A stretch of 64,000 nt of DNA, taken from positions 62,001 to 126,000 of the forward strand of contig JACQAM010000023.1 in assembly GCA_016194975.1 (NCBI GenBank), read 5' to 3'. This DNA comes from Bacteroidota bacterium. GTDB lineage: Bacteria; Bacteroidota; Bacteroidia; Palsa-965. The notes under the pieces were generated by a model, which was given only the letters and a program-made list of their open reading frames with translations, was not told the origin of the DNA and ran no database searches. The position numbers and the translations under genes were made by a program. This document shows positions 32,451 through 41,809 of this stretch, piece after piece; within the stretch, counting starts at the first letter, position 1, and the number at the start of each line of letters is the position of its first letter.

Positions 32451-33464
32451 TTAAAAAACAAAAGCAAGATCGACATGTCCCCATCCATGCGATCGGCCCG
32501 TTCGGAATTCCGGTGAAATAAACTGGTCGGAAAATTCGAGGTGAATTTTTTTCACTGCAAAACCAATTCCTCCTCCCAGCTGAAAAACTCCGCGTGTGAG
32601 ATCATCTGCACTGATCACGTATGCATTTCCGGGATTCAGAAATCCGCCGCGCAATGTTCCATCGTACGCAACAACTCTTGCTTCTGCATTTGTAAAAATC
32701 CAGCATTGCACACGTTGCGATCTTCCCGGCGAATCAAAATAATCATTCATGAAACCAATGCGGTCGAGAATTCCTATTCCTGCATAATCATTCACTGTGC
32801 CTGCGTGCAAAGATCCATAACCGATGAGTTCCTCACGTCCGCGCCGCTCTTTGAAAACATCATACGGTTGCGAGCGGCGAATGAGTTCCTTCTGAACTAT
32901 GAGCGAATAATTGAGCATCAAAGCATTTTTCACCTGGTATTGCCATCCATGAGGTTCCGGGTTGTTCGTGCATTGATGAATGAATTTCTGCGATTCATAT
33001 CCGTATGCTGCCGGGCCCAATACACCAATATCAATTTCACTTTTCATCCGTATTTCTTTTTCTGTGTTCGCCGAATTCCTGTCCAGCCCGAGGTAAAGTG
33101 TTCCCGCAAATGGACGATCACCGCGAAGAATAGTATCCGAGTGAATACTTGTAGGCGTAAATCCCTGCTGGCCATACAAGATTCCGAACGACTCATCATT
33201 TCCATTGCTGCATTTCAATAAAATTTTTGACAACGGATTTTTTTTCAGAAACGGAAAATTCATTTCAATGAAAGATCCCTGCGTGTAGTAATAATCGGTT
33301 TGCACAAAAACATCATTGTCGTAGCGGATGTTGAGAGAGCGCAACAGTGCAGGTGCAGAACTATCGGAATTCTGCGAGCGTACAGGCACGTGCACGCACG
33401 CAAGCGTGGATAAAAGAAGAATGAATTTTATTTTTTTCACGGCGAAACTTACAAAATAACTCAT
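32451..33464 (-). CDS. Lipid A deacylase LpxR family outer-membrane protein
   Basis: A protein of 337 residues with a signal peptide (VKKIKFILLLSTLACVHVPVRS) and a barrel resembling LpxR, which removes 3'-acyl chains from lipid A in the outer membrane. NIRYDNDVFVQTDYYYTQG holds the conserved Asn-Asp-x-Phe motif, and RGDRPFAGTLYLG and LGPAAYGYESQKFIH follow. The C-terminus ends VDLAFVF, a barrel-type last strand. The ATG at 33464 is listed, but a GTG at 33440 right before the signal peptide, just after TTATTTTG, is an equally good start. It lies between bshA and a MITE-like element with no operon partner. Confidence 0.85.
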   Translation of the reverse strand: MSYFVSFAVKKIKFILLLSTLACVHVPVRSQNSDSSAPALLRSLNIRYDNDVFVQTDYYYTQGSFIEMNFPFLKKNPLSKILLKCSNGNDESFGILYGQQGFTPTSIHSDTILRGDRPFAGTLYLGLDRNSANTEKEIRMKSEIDIGVLGPAAYGYESQKFIHQCTNNPEPHGWQYQVKNALMLNYSLIVQKELIRRSQPYDVFKERRGREELIGYGSLHAGTVNDYAGIGILDRIGFMNDYFDSPGRSQRVQCWIFTNAEARVVAYDGTLRGGFLNPGNAYVISADDLTRGVFQLGGGIGFAVKKIHLEFSDQFISPEFRTGRSHGWGHVDLAFVF

Positions 33465-33494
33465 CACACTATGCAGATCCGAAAGAACAAATCA

Positions 33495-33600
33495 GGGCAT
33501 CTCTAATAAATTCGAACTGCTGCGTTGGGCTACGTCCTCAAAATCCTCATTTACGAATAGTAAATTCCCGCCTTGCATTTCTGTGTTTTTAGAGATGCCC
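33495..33600. mobile_element. MITE-like element, copy 2
   Basis: The 106-bp element has the same GGGCATCTCTAATAA ends in inverse orientation and the same core as copy 1, but lacks about 18 bases of the middle (between two CC words) and its flanks are ATCA and ATTA, so the target duplication is not preserved. Confidence 0.7.
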
Positions 33601-33698
33601 ATTATTTATCCGGACGCCTGGCAGAATATTTTAACTCCATTCGTATATTCGCTTAATCTGTAATTCGTATATCTGTAAAAATCTCTAATCCTCCCTAA

Positions 33699-34082
33699 AT
33701 GGACACCAAAGGAAACACACTCAACTGGTTTGAACTCCCTGTAGCTGATTTCGATCGCGCAAAAAAATTCTATGAAACTATTTTCGGAATTACTTTTCAC
33801 GTCATGGATTTCGGTGGATTCAAAATGGGATTATTTCCTGCTGAACCCGGCAGCGGAAAACTGAATGGCGCAATTTGCCATGGTGAATGGTACAAACCTT
33901 CGAAAGACGGAGCACTCATTTATTTCAACTGCAATCCTGACCTGCAGGCTTCCCTCGATAAAATTGAAACGGCCGGCGGAAAAATTCTTCGTCCGAAAAC
34001 TCAGATCTCTCCCGATTATGGATATATGGCGATGTTCATGGACACGGAAGGAAATCGTGTGGCGTTGCATTCGATGGGTTGA
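33699..34082 (+). CDS. VOC (glyoxalase/bleomycin-resistance) family protein
   Basis: A 127-residue member of the vicinal-oxygen-chelate superfamily. NTLNWFELPVADFDRAKKFY is the typical N-terminal beta-alpha unit, and GYMAMFMDTEGNRVALHSM the C-terminal metal-side unit with a conserved Glu. The middle contains HGEWYKPSKDGALIYFNC. Members bind a divalent metal and act on small molecules or confer resistance; this one resembles the predicted lyase YdcJ/CFP-type subgroup, with no clear substrate. It stands alone between two MITE-like elements. Confidence 0.88.
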   Translation: MDTKGNTLNWFELPVADFDRAKKFYETIFGITFHVMDFGGFKMGLFPAEPGSGKLNGAICHGEWYKPSKDGALIYFNCNPDLQASLDKIETAGGKILRPKTQISPDYGYMAMFMDTEGNRVALHSMG

Positions 34083-34126
34083 GGTATTGAGGTAATGGGG
34101 AGTTATTTTCCCATAAGATTTATTAA

Positions 34127-34268
34127 GGGTATCTCTAAAAACCTAATTATTAAAAAAAACATATCGCCACAAAGGCACAAGGGCACTAAGAAACACTAAG
34201 AGAAAAACTTTATTAATCTTTGTGCCTTGGTGCCTTAGTGGCAAAAAAATTAGTTATTAGAGATCCCC
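34127..34268. mobile_element. MITE-like element, copy 3, with a different palindromic core
   Basis: The 142-bp element starts GGGTATCTCTAAAAACCTAA and ends TTAGTTATTAGAGATCCCC, and TTAA flanks it on both sides (34123-34126 and 34269-34272). Its core is not that of copies 1 and 2: it holds CACAAAGGCACAAGGGCACT and the near-inverse TTGTGCCTTGGTGCCTTAGT, so the element is a hairpin within a hairpin. Confidence 0.72.
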
Positions 34269-34323
34269 TTAATTAAATAACCAACAACTTAATACCTCAA
34301 TACCCGAATACCTTAAAGATAAA

Positions 34324-35265
34324 CTACTCCTTTTCAAGATCACTCACTTCAATGCGGAACAAAACTCCTGATCCCGGCGCTGAACGCTCTTCGGTGAGAT
34401 AAATTTCCTGGTCATTTAAAAAACAAACTCCTTCCATCGACAATCCTTTTTTTGTAAATGAAAATTCTGCAACATCACCTTTGAAAAAATTGCGCCCTTT
34501 GAAATGGGTGAAGAGCCATAATTTTTCGTGGCTGATCAGAATTAACTCATCGTGTTTTGAATTCAGTGCGGCGCCGGTAATTGCAAAGTCTTTCAACTCT
34601 CCGCTGCCCGTATAAAAACTATCGATGAGTGCCGCCACATATTCTCCTGCAGAATCGGGAATGCTGTACATTTTGCAATACCCCGATGACGGATCGCTTC
34701 GGTTCTTCGAAAAAAGAAAAAGAGAATGATCGAGATGCACCATCGCTTCAAAATCGAAATTCAAATTTGCAGAAGGCGGAGGAAATAAATGCTGGTCGGG
34801 CAAAGTGAACCGGATATCCTGCGCATCGAGCGTATCACCTTTTAGATTCGTAGGATCGTGAAATTTATAAACGAATAATTCCCTGCGCTTGCAATCATTA
34901 TTCCCGAAATCGCCGAGATACACATTTCCTCTTTCATCTTTCGTGATCTCTTCCCAGTCGAGATTCGGTTCATTCTGCAGGGAAATTTTTCTCAGCATAT
35001 TTCCATTGCTGTCGATGTTGAAAATTATCGCTTCTCCCCTGCTGTCGTTATGCGTCCAGAATGTTTTTCCGTCAAGCGAAACGAGGCCGGAAGATTCTGA
35101 AATAACATCAGGAAGCCGGGCCACTTTTTCCGATTTTACTTCCCCGGCTTTTTCGTGATTTTTTTTTTCGTTATCAGTTGGTTTATTCTTAACAGGAGAA
35201 GAATTGCATGAAAATAAAGCGATCGCTAAAATTGCGGGGAAAATATTTCGGGAGGAATATTTCAT
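34324..35265 (-). CDS. Beta-propeller-type hypothetical lipoprotein
   Basis: A lipoprotein of 313 residues (signal IFPAILAIALFSCNSS) whose mature part looks like a beta propeller: ISESSGLVSLDGKTFWTHND, VYLGDFGNNDCKRRELFVYK, FEAMVHLDHSLFLFSKNR, FAITGAALNSKHDELILISH and MEGVCFLNDQEIYLTEER are recurring strands of the esterase-like/SdiA-regulated type. No catalytic residues can be named. The ATG at 35265 overlaps the stop of the GH3-serine hydrolase gene as ATGA, so the two are coupled and this protein may be an accessory factor of that wall-recycling enzyme. Confidence 0.75.
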   Translation of the reverse strand: MKYSSRNIFPAILAIALFSCNSSPVKNKPTDNEKKNHEKAGEVKSEKVARLPDVISESSGLVSLDGKTFWTHNDSRGEAIIFNIDSNGNMLRKISLQNEPNLDWEEITKDERGNVYLGDFGNNDCKRRELFVYKFHDPTNLKGDTLDAQDIRFTLPDQHLFPPPSANLNFDFEAMVHLDHSLFLFSKNRSDPSSGYCKMYSIPDSAGEYVAALIDSFYTGSGELKDFAITGAALNSKHDELILISHEKLWLFTHFKGRNFFKGDVAEFSFTKKGLSMEGVCFLNDQEIYLTEERSAPGSGVLFRIEVSDLEKE

Positions 35266-38261
35266 TTCATGCAATTCTTTTTCAACTCCTCATCAATAAT
35301 ATACATCAGTTCTCCACGTATTCCCAGCTTCGCCAGTTTATTTACTTCTGCATCGGGATAAACTCTGTTCGAGAGAAAAACAAAAACCATTCCCGTAGTT
35401 GGATCGGCCCACGCCTGCGTGCCTGTGAATCCCTGGTGGCCATAACTTGCGAGAGAAATACTATCACAGGCAGGATTCGGTTTTTTAGGATCGGGTTCGG
35501 GTTTATCAAAACCAATTCCTCTGCGGTTGTTCGCATATTGTGCGCGCGTGAATTCGGCAACAGTTGCCGAATCAAAATAACGTTGTCCGCCGTACGTTCC
35601 AAAATTTAAATATAACTGCATCATTACGCCCACATCATTGGCATCAGAAAAAACTCCTGCGTGTCCGCCTATACCCCCGAGCATTGCCGCACCCGGATCG
35701 TGCACATCGCCCTGCACCTGCTGATGCCTCCATTTCAGATCATTTTCCGTTGGCGCGCACTTTGCACTCGGGAATTTAAGTCGCGGCTGATAACACATCG
35801 TAGTTAATCCCAAAGGAGCATACAAATTCTGCTGCACTTGTTCGCTTTCCAGTTTATTATATTTTTTTTCTATTATTTTTTTCAGATAATAATAACCAAG
35901 ATCGCTGTATAGGAATTTGTGATCGGTATTCACCTTACTATCATTAATTGCTTTGTACATGGAATCGCGGTAACTTTTTAATTCAAAAATTCCGGGAGCA
36001 ACATAGATCGGAAAGGAATCTGAAAATGTTTTCCTGAAAATACTTTTCTTGAGATTCCCGTCTTTGTCAATGGTGTGAAGGTAAAACGGGATCCACGCCT
36101 GCAGGCCGGCCTGGTGCGCGAGCATTTCACGGAGAACAATATCCTGTTTGTTGGTTCCTGTAAGTTCAGGAAGATAATCCGAAAGTTTTCCGTCAATATT
36201 TATGTCTTTATGATCAACCATCTCCATCAAAGTTGGAACAGTTGCCATGATCTTGGTAACCGATGCAATATCGTAGAGATCGTCATTTCTTACGGCACGG
36301 TCACCGTCGTAAGTAAATTTTCCATACGATTTCATAATGAAAATCTTCCCGTCTTTCGCTACCAGCAACTGGCAACCGGGAAATGCCTGTTGCTTAATTC
36401 CATCGGCAATGATGGAATCCATTCTGTTAATTGCAACCTCGCTAAAACCGATCTCTTCAGGTAATGTATATTTAAAACGGATTTTTGAATTCAAGTTAAA
36501 TCCGGTTCCGGCTTTCCACGAATTGGTGGTCACCGGAATTTTTCCGCTTGCAGTAATACCGCCGAAAAGTATTTGTGCAGAAATATCTTCGATGTACTCC
36601 TGGTTTTCATAGGAGAGAATGACCGCATCACACTTTTCAGCGCCGGGAAGAAAATTCAGTGCGTACGGCGGGCCAAACACATCGAGCACAACGCGCTTCC
36701 CCATTTTCTGTAAGGTGTCGATCATTTTCACATCAATAGCTGCAATACCAAAATTATCGGTTGGTTTTTGCGAGATGCGGTGAAGGCTTAAAATAATGCA
36801 ATTGAAATCTTTCAGTTTCGAAAGTAAAGTATCGCGCTGCGCAGTGGTACACGCACGTGAGAGCGCATAACCGGTGGTGGGCGTGTACAAGGAGATCCGC
36901 TGCTGAAACATGAGTGAATCTGTTCTCCCGATGGCAACCGCAGCAAGTTTCAACGTATCGAGATGAGTGAAAGGCAGTAACTTTTTTTCATTCTGCAGAA
37001 CAGTCACCGACTGCTCCGCAATATGACGACGTATCAATTCTGCACCGGTTGTATTGAGATCGTTCCAGAGGCCTTTTGTTTTCACAGTTTTTTTATGATC
37101 GAGTCCGCACCATTTTTTTACCAATAATATTTTCCTGCAGCGTGCATCAATTTCTTCCTGTGTGATCGAACTGTCTTCAATCGCTTTTTTTATCAGCAAA
37201 ATTGCCTTCGGAACATTGCCGGAAAACAACAACATATCATTTCCTGCGAGCAGTGCTTTCACATCCACTTCTCCCGGCCCGTAAAAATTACTTACGCCCT
37301 GCATATTGAGTGCGTCAGTAAAAACCAATCCTTTGAACTGCAATTTATTTTTCAGCAAGCCGGTCACCACATTTTTAGAAAGCGTGGTCGCCTGGTTCAA
37401 CGTGGTGTCGTAAGCAGGAATAAAAAGATGCGCGACCATCATGCTGCCGAGTCCGCCTCGAATAAGTTGACGGAACGGATACAACTCCATCGTATCGAGC
37501 GCGAGACTGTCTTTGCTTATCACCGGAAGAGTTTTGTGCGAATCGCTGTCGGTATCACCATGACCGGGAAAATGTTTTCCGCACGCAAGCACGCCACCAT
37601 CCTGCAGCCCGTGCATGTACGCGAGTGCTTTCTGCGCGACGAGAAATTTATTTTCTCCGAATGAGCGTGTACCGATCACCGGATTCGCCGGATTATTATT
37701 CACATCGGCCACAGGAGAAAAACTTACCTGAACGCCGAGCCGCTTACATTCGCGCGCCATTTCCAATCCCATTTGATAGATCATCGAATCATTCTGCATA
37801 GCACCCATCGTCATTTCTCTCGGAAATTGAATGGTACTATCGAGGCGCATGGACAAACCATATTCTGCATCCATGGCGATGAGTAAGGGAACTTTAGAAA
37901 TTTTCTGGTATTTATTTTCCAGTTGCGCTTGTCGCACGGGTCCGCCCTGCATGAAAATGAGCCCGCCTATTTTATTATTTTTTACCTGCGCAGTAATATC
38001 CGCAATATGTTTCGCGTCTTTATTCGACCACGCCGCGACCATGAACAACTGCCCGATGCGTTCGTCGGGAGTTAATTTTTTCATTACAGAATCAACCCAC
38101 GCAATATTTTTTTCATTGTAGAACGGGGGATCGAGGGTATCATTCGCGGTTGAAAAAAATCCTTTTGCCGGAAAAGCAAAAACTTTCGGGCAATGCAGCG
38201 CCTGGAAAGAAAGCAGTACTGGAAAAATAAGGACGAATGATTTCAGCGAAGGGATTTTCAT
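35262..38261 (-). CDS. Fusion of GH3 beta-N-acetylglucosaminidase (NagZ-type) and class C serine hydrolase
   Basis: A 999-residue exported enzyme. After a signal peptide come a GH3 domain with CGKHFPGHGDTDSDSHKTLP (catalytic His/Asp loop) and FTDALNMQGVSNF (Asp nucleophile), a GH3 C-terminal domain (about 400-590), then a beta-lactamase/penicillin-binding-like domain from about 615 with DIASVTKIMATVP (Ser-x-x-Lys), YSDLGYYYL and GHQGFTGTQAW. NagZ-type GH3 enzymes release GlcNAc from muropeptides; the attached serine hydrolase may cut the peptide or ester part. This fusion is known in Bacteroidetes. It leads a coupled pair with the beta-propeller lipoprotein. Confidence 0.92.
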   Translation of the reverse strand: MKIPSLKSFVLIFPVLLSFQALHCPKVFAFPAKGFFSTANDTLDPPFYNEKNIAWVDSVMKKLTPDERIGQLFMVAAWSNKDAKHIADITAQVKNNKIGGLIFMQGGPVRQAQLENKYQKISKVPLLIAMDAEYGLSMRLDSTIQFPREMTMGAMQNDSMIYQMGLEMARECKRLGVQVSFSPVADVNNNPANPVIGTRSFGENKFLVAQKALAYMHGLQDGGVLACGKHFPGHGDTDSDSHKTLPVISKDSLALDTMELYPFRQLIRGGLGSMMVAHLFIPAYDTTLNQATTLSKNVVTGLLKNKLQFKGLVFTDALNMQGVSNFYGPGEVDVKALLAGNDMLLFSGNVPKAILLIKKAIEDSSITQEEIDARCRKILLVKKWCGLDHKKTVKTKGLWNDLNTTGAELIRRHIAEQSVTVLQNEKKLLPFTHLDTLKLAAVAIGRTDSLMFQQRISLYTPTTGYALSRACTTAQRDTLLSKLKDFNCIILSLHRISQKPTDNFGIAAIDVKMIDTLQKMGKRVVLDVFGPPYALNFLPGAEKCDAVILSYENQEYIEDISAQILFGGITASGKIPVTTNSWKAGTGFNLNSKIRFKYTLPEEIGFSEVAINRMDSIIADGIKQQAFPGCQLLVAKDGKIFIMKSYGKFTYDGDRAVRNDDLYDIASVTKIMATVPTLMEMVDHKDINIDGKLSDYLPELTGTNKQDIVLREMLAHQAGLQAWIPFYLHTIDKDGNLKKSIFRKTFSDSFPIYVAPGIFELKSYRDSMYKAINDSKVNTDHKFLYSDLGYYYLKKIIEKKYNKLESEQVQQNLYAPLGLTTMCYQPRLKFPSAKCAPTENDLKWRHQQVQGDVHDPGAAMLGGIGGHAGVFSDANDVGVMMQLYLNFGTYGGQRYFDSATVAEFTRAQYANNRRGIGFDKPEPDPKKPNPACDSISLASYGHQGFTGTQAWADPTTGMVFVFLSNRVYPDAEVNKLAKLGIRGELMYIIDEELKKNCMK

Positions 38262-38460
38262 TGGTAAAATGCGCAGGTATTAAAGGTAGAGGCAATCTCT
38301 ATGCCTCATTTGGATCTTCCCCTGAATTTTCAACAAGATAGAGTTAATGAAGAGGGAAAGTTTTTGAAATGAAGAAGTGCCCCGATCGCAGGAATATCTG
38401 TTGTGAAATGGCTGAAGTGTGGCCAAAGAAGAAAAACTGTAATTTGCCAATGGAGAAATT

Positions 38461-39861
38461 ATGAAACACAATCTGCAATTAAGAATAAAGAATTTGTCGA
38501 AATACTTTCTGGTCATTATTTGCACACAGGCAGATTTGCACCTCTGCACATTTCTTCCTGCTCAGAATGGAAAGATCGATTCTCTTTTGGCCCAGCTGAA
38601 AAGAGACAAAGAGGATACGAATAAAGTGAATCATTTGGATTACCTGGCTTCCGCACTTTATTCAACCAATCCCGACTCGACCATTCTTCTTGGGACGCAG
38701 GCGGTAGCGATTGCGAAAAAAATAAATTTTAAAAAAGGAGAGGCGAATTCATACAGTAGCTCCGGTGTCGGATATTGGGCGAAGGCCGATTACCTGAAAG
38801 CGCTGGAAAATTATTTCAACGCGCTGAAAATAGACGAGACTTTAAAAGACAGCAGCGGCCTGGCGAGAATATTCGGAAACATCGGGATTGTTTATGATGA
38901 GCAATCCGATTACCCGAAGGCATTAGAGTACTATGGGAAAGCATTAAAAATAGCTGAACAACGTGGCGACAAAAAAAGGATCGCGATCCAACTCAGCAAT
39001 ATGGGAGTTGTTTATGATGAAGAGAGTGATTACGCCAACGCACTGGATTATGATTTCAAAACATTAAAACTGACTGAAGAGCTTGGCGCTAAAAATTTAA
39101 TTGCATCGGCGCTGGGAAATATCGGGATTGTTTATGATCATCAAGCCGAATCGTCATCGAAAAACAAAAATGTAAATGAAGATCTTCTGAATAAGGCAAT
39201 GAATTATTATTTGCAGGCATTGAAACTTGATGAAGAATTAGGAAACCAGAATAACAGCGCAGCCTGGCTTGGAAATATCGGAACGTTATCCATTACACTG
39301 AAAAAATATAAACAGGCAGAGAAATACCTGCTCGACGCCCTTGCCATTGATACCACCATTGGGTTTCTTAATCATACGCAGAATACTGAAGAGCAATTAA
39401 GCGACGCTTATGAAAAAATGGGAAAACCCGAATTGGCATTGAAATATTACAAAAACGCAATGGCATTAAAAGATACCTTGTTCTCCCAGGAAAAAAATAA
39501 AGAAATTACCCGCAAGGAATTGAATTACCAATTCGAGAAAAAACAAAATGAACAGAAAGCTGCACAGGAAAAAAAAGACGCGCTCGCACAGGCAGACGCG
39601 CGTAAGCAGAAAGTAATTCTGTTATTTGTCATTGGGGGATTAGGACTGGTAATTCTTTTTGCCGGATTTATTTTCCGCTCGCTGCGTGTAACACGTAAAC
39701 AGAAAAAAATCATTGAAATAAAAAGTGCGGAGACGGAAAAGCAGAAAATTCTTATCGAAGAAAAGAACAAGGACATTCTCGACAGTATTCACTACGCGAA
39801 AAGAATTCAGCAGAGTTTATTACCGACTGAAAAATACATTGGGAAGAACCTGAGTCGCTGA
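38461..39861 (+). CDS. TPR-repeat membrane protein with short cytoplasmic tail
   Basis: A 466-residue protein. Seven or so TPR units (such as GNIGIVYDEQSDYPKALEYY, repeated at about 40-residue spacing from residue 90 to 310) are followed by a KEITRKELNYQFEKKQNEQK coiled coil, one membrane span (VILLFVIGGLGLVILFAGFI) and a second coiled coil ending in DSIHYAKRIQQSLLPTEKYI and then NLSR. In many Bacteroidetes proteins this DSIHYAKRIQ linker leads into a SpoIIE-type phosphatase or kinase; here the stop comes first. Either it is a natural short form or it has lost its output domain. The start is ATG 38461. Confidence 0.8.
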   Translation: MKHNLQLRIKNLSKYFLVIICTQADLHLCTFLPAQNGKIDSLLAQLKRDKEDTNKVNHLDYLASALYSTNPDSTILLGTQAVAIAKKINFKKGEANSYSSSGVGYWAKADYLKALENYFNALKIDETLKDSSGLARIFGNIGIVYDEQSDYPKALEYYGKALKIAEQRGDKKRIAIQLSNMGVVYDEESDYANALDYDFKTLKLTEELGAKNLIASALGNIGIVYDHQAESSSKNKNVNEDLLNKAMNYYLQALKLDEELGNQNNSAAWLGNIGTLSITLKKYKQAEKYLLDALAIDTTIGFLNHTQNTEEQLSDAYEKMGKPELALKYYKNAMALKDTLFSQEKNKEITRKELNYQFEKKQNEQKAAQEKKDALAQADARKQKVILLFVIGGLGLVILFAGFIFRSLRVTRKQKKIIEIKSAETEKQKILIEEKNKDILDSIHYAKRIQQSLLPTEKYIGKNLSR

Positions 39862-39914
39862 ACCAATTTGAAAAAAAACCGACTGCTTACAACCGACAAC
39901 TGGTTACTCCACCT

Positions 39915-39922
39915 TACCTTTG
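39915..39922 (+). promoter_or_regulatory. TACCTTTG promoter -7 box for mutL
   Basis: A perfect TAnnTTTG match 48 bases before the mutL ATG. Confidence 0.5.
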
Positions 39923-39970
39923 ACAAAGAAATTTTTTTCTTACTAATTGCATTTTTATTTTTATCACAAT

Positions 39971-41809
39971 ATGCCCGATATCATCCGCCTTCTCCCCGAT
40001 TCCGTTGCCAACCAGATAGCCGCAGGTGAAGTTATCCAGCGTCCCGCTTCTGCTGTGAAAGAATTGATGGAAAATTCCATCGACGCCGGCGCTACAAAAA
40101 TTCAACTCATTGTAAAAGATGCCGGGCGCACATTGCTGCAAATTGTGGATAACGGAAAAGGAATGTCGGAAACCGATGCAAGAATTTCATTTGAGCGCCA
40201 CGCTACTTCCAAGATCCGTAATGCCGGTGATCTTTTTGATCTTCACACGATGGGATTCCGCGGCGAAGCGCTCGCCTCCATTGCTGCCGTAGCACAAGTG
40301 GAAATGAAAACACGCCGCGAAGAAGATAGTTCCGGAACAGAAATAAGAATGGAAGGAAGCAAATTCATTTCGCAGGAAGATTGCGCTGTTCCCGCCGGCA
40401 CATCGTTCTCGGTGAAAAATCTTTTTTACAATGTTCCGGCACGCAGGAATTTTCTGAAATCGGAAGCGGTGGAATTCCGTCACATCGTAGAAGAATTCGA
40501 ACGCATCGCCTTCGCACATCCCGGCACCGCGTTTTCCCTGCATCACAACAATTCGGAATTATTCAACCTGCTTCCCGGTCACGGCGATTTCCGCGCACAA
40601 TTGCGCCAACGGATTGTTGCGCTCTATGGAAATCCTTACAACCAACGGCTTGTTCCGGTGGAAGAATCAACTCCTATTCTCAGCGTTTCGGGATTCATCG
40701 GCAAACCTGAATTTGCAAAACGATCGAGAGGCGAACAGTTTTTTTTCCTCAACAAACGCTTTATCCGCAATAGTTATCTGCATCACGCCGTACAATCTGC
40801 ATTCGAACAATTGCTGCCGAAAGATGCTTTTGCCTGTTATTTTCTTTTTCTCGAAGTGGATCCTAAATCCATTGATGTGAATATTCATCCTACGAAAACA
40901 GAAGTGAAATTCGAAGATGAACGTTCCGTGTACGCGATCCTTCGTTCTGCTGTGAAGCGCGCGCTGGGACAATATAATATTTCTCCAACACTCGATTTCG
41001 AACAGGAAATGAGCATGCAGGTTCCGGCAAAAAATAATGCTGCTCTCGTTGCACCGACCATCAAAGTGAATCCCGGTTACAATCCATTCGCAGAACAGAA
41101 AAAATTTTCCGGAGAAAACCCATTACCTGTTCCCGGAAAATTTTCCGGCGACTGGCAGCAGATGTTCGACCAGCGAATAGCTAAAAATGAACCCGGGCAA
41201 AAGATCCTTCACAGCGAAATGGATGCGCCGGTTGAACATCCTTCTTCGTCACAGATCTGGCAATTGCACGAGCGCTACATACTCACGCCTATCCGCTCGG
41301 GCATACTCGTGATCGACCAGCAGCGTGCGCACGAGCGTGTGCTGTACGAGCGCTTCCTGCGCGCGATGAAAAATGCAAACTCTTCTTCGCAGCGATTACT
41401 TTTTCCCGAGACGATGGAAATTCCTGCTGCTGATGCGGTACTTATTTCCGGTTTGCTGGGCGAGATAAATTCCTGCGGATTCGATGTGCAACATTTCGGC
41501 GCGAATACTTTTGTGGTGAATGGAATTCCGGCAGGGCTCGAAGAAAAAAGTGCAGCGCTTGTCCTCGAAAAAATGATCGGCGAATTCCGCGAGAATGAAC
41601 AGGAACTTCGTTTGCATCCGCAGGAAAGTATCGCCCGTTCGCTTGCAAAGCAGGCCGCTGTAAAACAGGGAAGGATTCTTTCGCCGGAAGAAATGCGTGC
41701 ACTCGCCGATGAACTCTTTGCGTGTGAAACGCCCGCGTATGCGCCCGATGGAAAACCCGCCTTCATTAATTTTCCCATTGAGGAAATTGATAAAAGGTTC
41801 AAACGTTAA
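39971..41809 (+). CDS. mutL: DNA mismatch repair protein MutL
   Basis: A 612-residue GHKL ATPase that links MutS to downstream repair. NQIAAGEVIQRPASAVKELM, IVDNGKGMSE, FERHATSKI and TMGFRGEALASIAAVA are the N-terminal ATPase motifs, and NKRFIRNSYLHHAVQ and VNIHPTKTEVKFEDERSVYA follow. The C-terminal dimerisation domain carries VIDQQRAHERVLYERFL where endonuclease MutL has DQHAxxERxxxE, so His is replaced by Gln; whether it still nicks DNA is unclear. The ATG at 39971 (MPDIIRLLPD) is used. It is monocistronic. Confidence 0.97.
   Translation: MPDIIRLLPDSVANQIAAGEVIQRPASAVKELMENSIDAGATKIQLIVKDAGRTLLQIVDNGKGMSETDARISFERHATSKIRNAGDLFDLHTMGFRGEALASIAAVAQVEMKTRREEDSSGTEIRMEGSKFISQEDCAVPAGTSFSVKNLFYNVPARRNFLKSEAVEFRHIVEEFERIAFAHPGTAFSLHHNNSELFNLLPGHGDFRAQLRQRIVALYGNPYNQRLVPVEESTPILSVSGFIGKPEFAKRSRGEQFFFLNKRFIRNSYLHHAVQSAFEQLLPKDAFACYFLFLEVDPKSIDVNIHPTKTEVKFEDERSVYAILRSAVKRALGQYNISPTLDFEQEMSMQVPAKNNAALVAPTIKVNPGYNPFAEQKKFSGENPLPVPGKFSGDWQQMFDQRIAKNEPGQKILHSEMDAPVEHPSSSQIWQLHERYILTPIRSGILVIDQQRAHERVLYERFLRAMKNANSSSQRLLFPETMEIPAADAVLISGLLGEINSCGFDVQHFGANTFVVNGIPAGLEEKSAALVLEKMIGEFRENEQELRLHPQESIARSLAKQAAVKQGRILSPEEMRALADELFACETPAYAPDGKPAFINFPIEEIDKRFKR

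Noticed and set aside
35208-35609. Plus-strand frame of 133 codons over the GH3 fusion 3' end
   Set aside because: It is antisense to the beta-lactamase-like domain and has no independent support.
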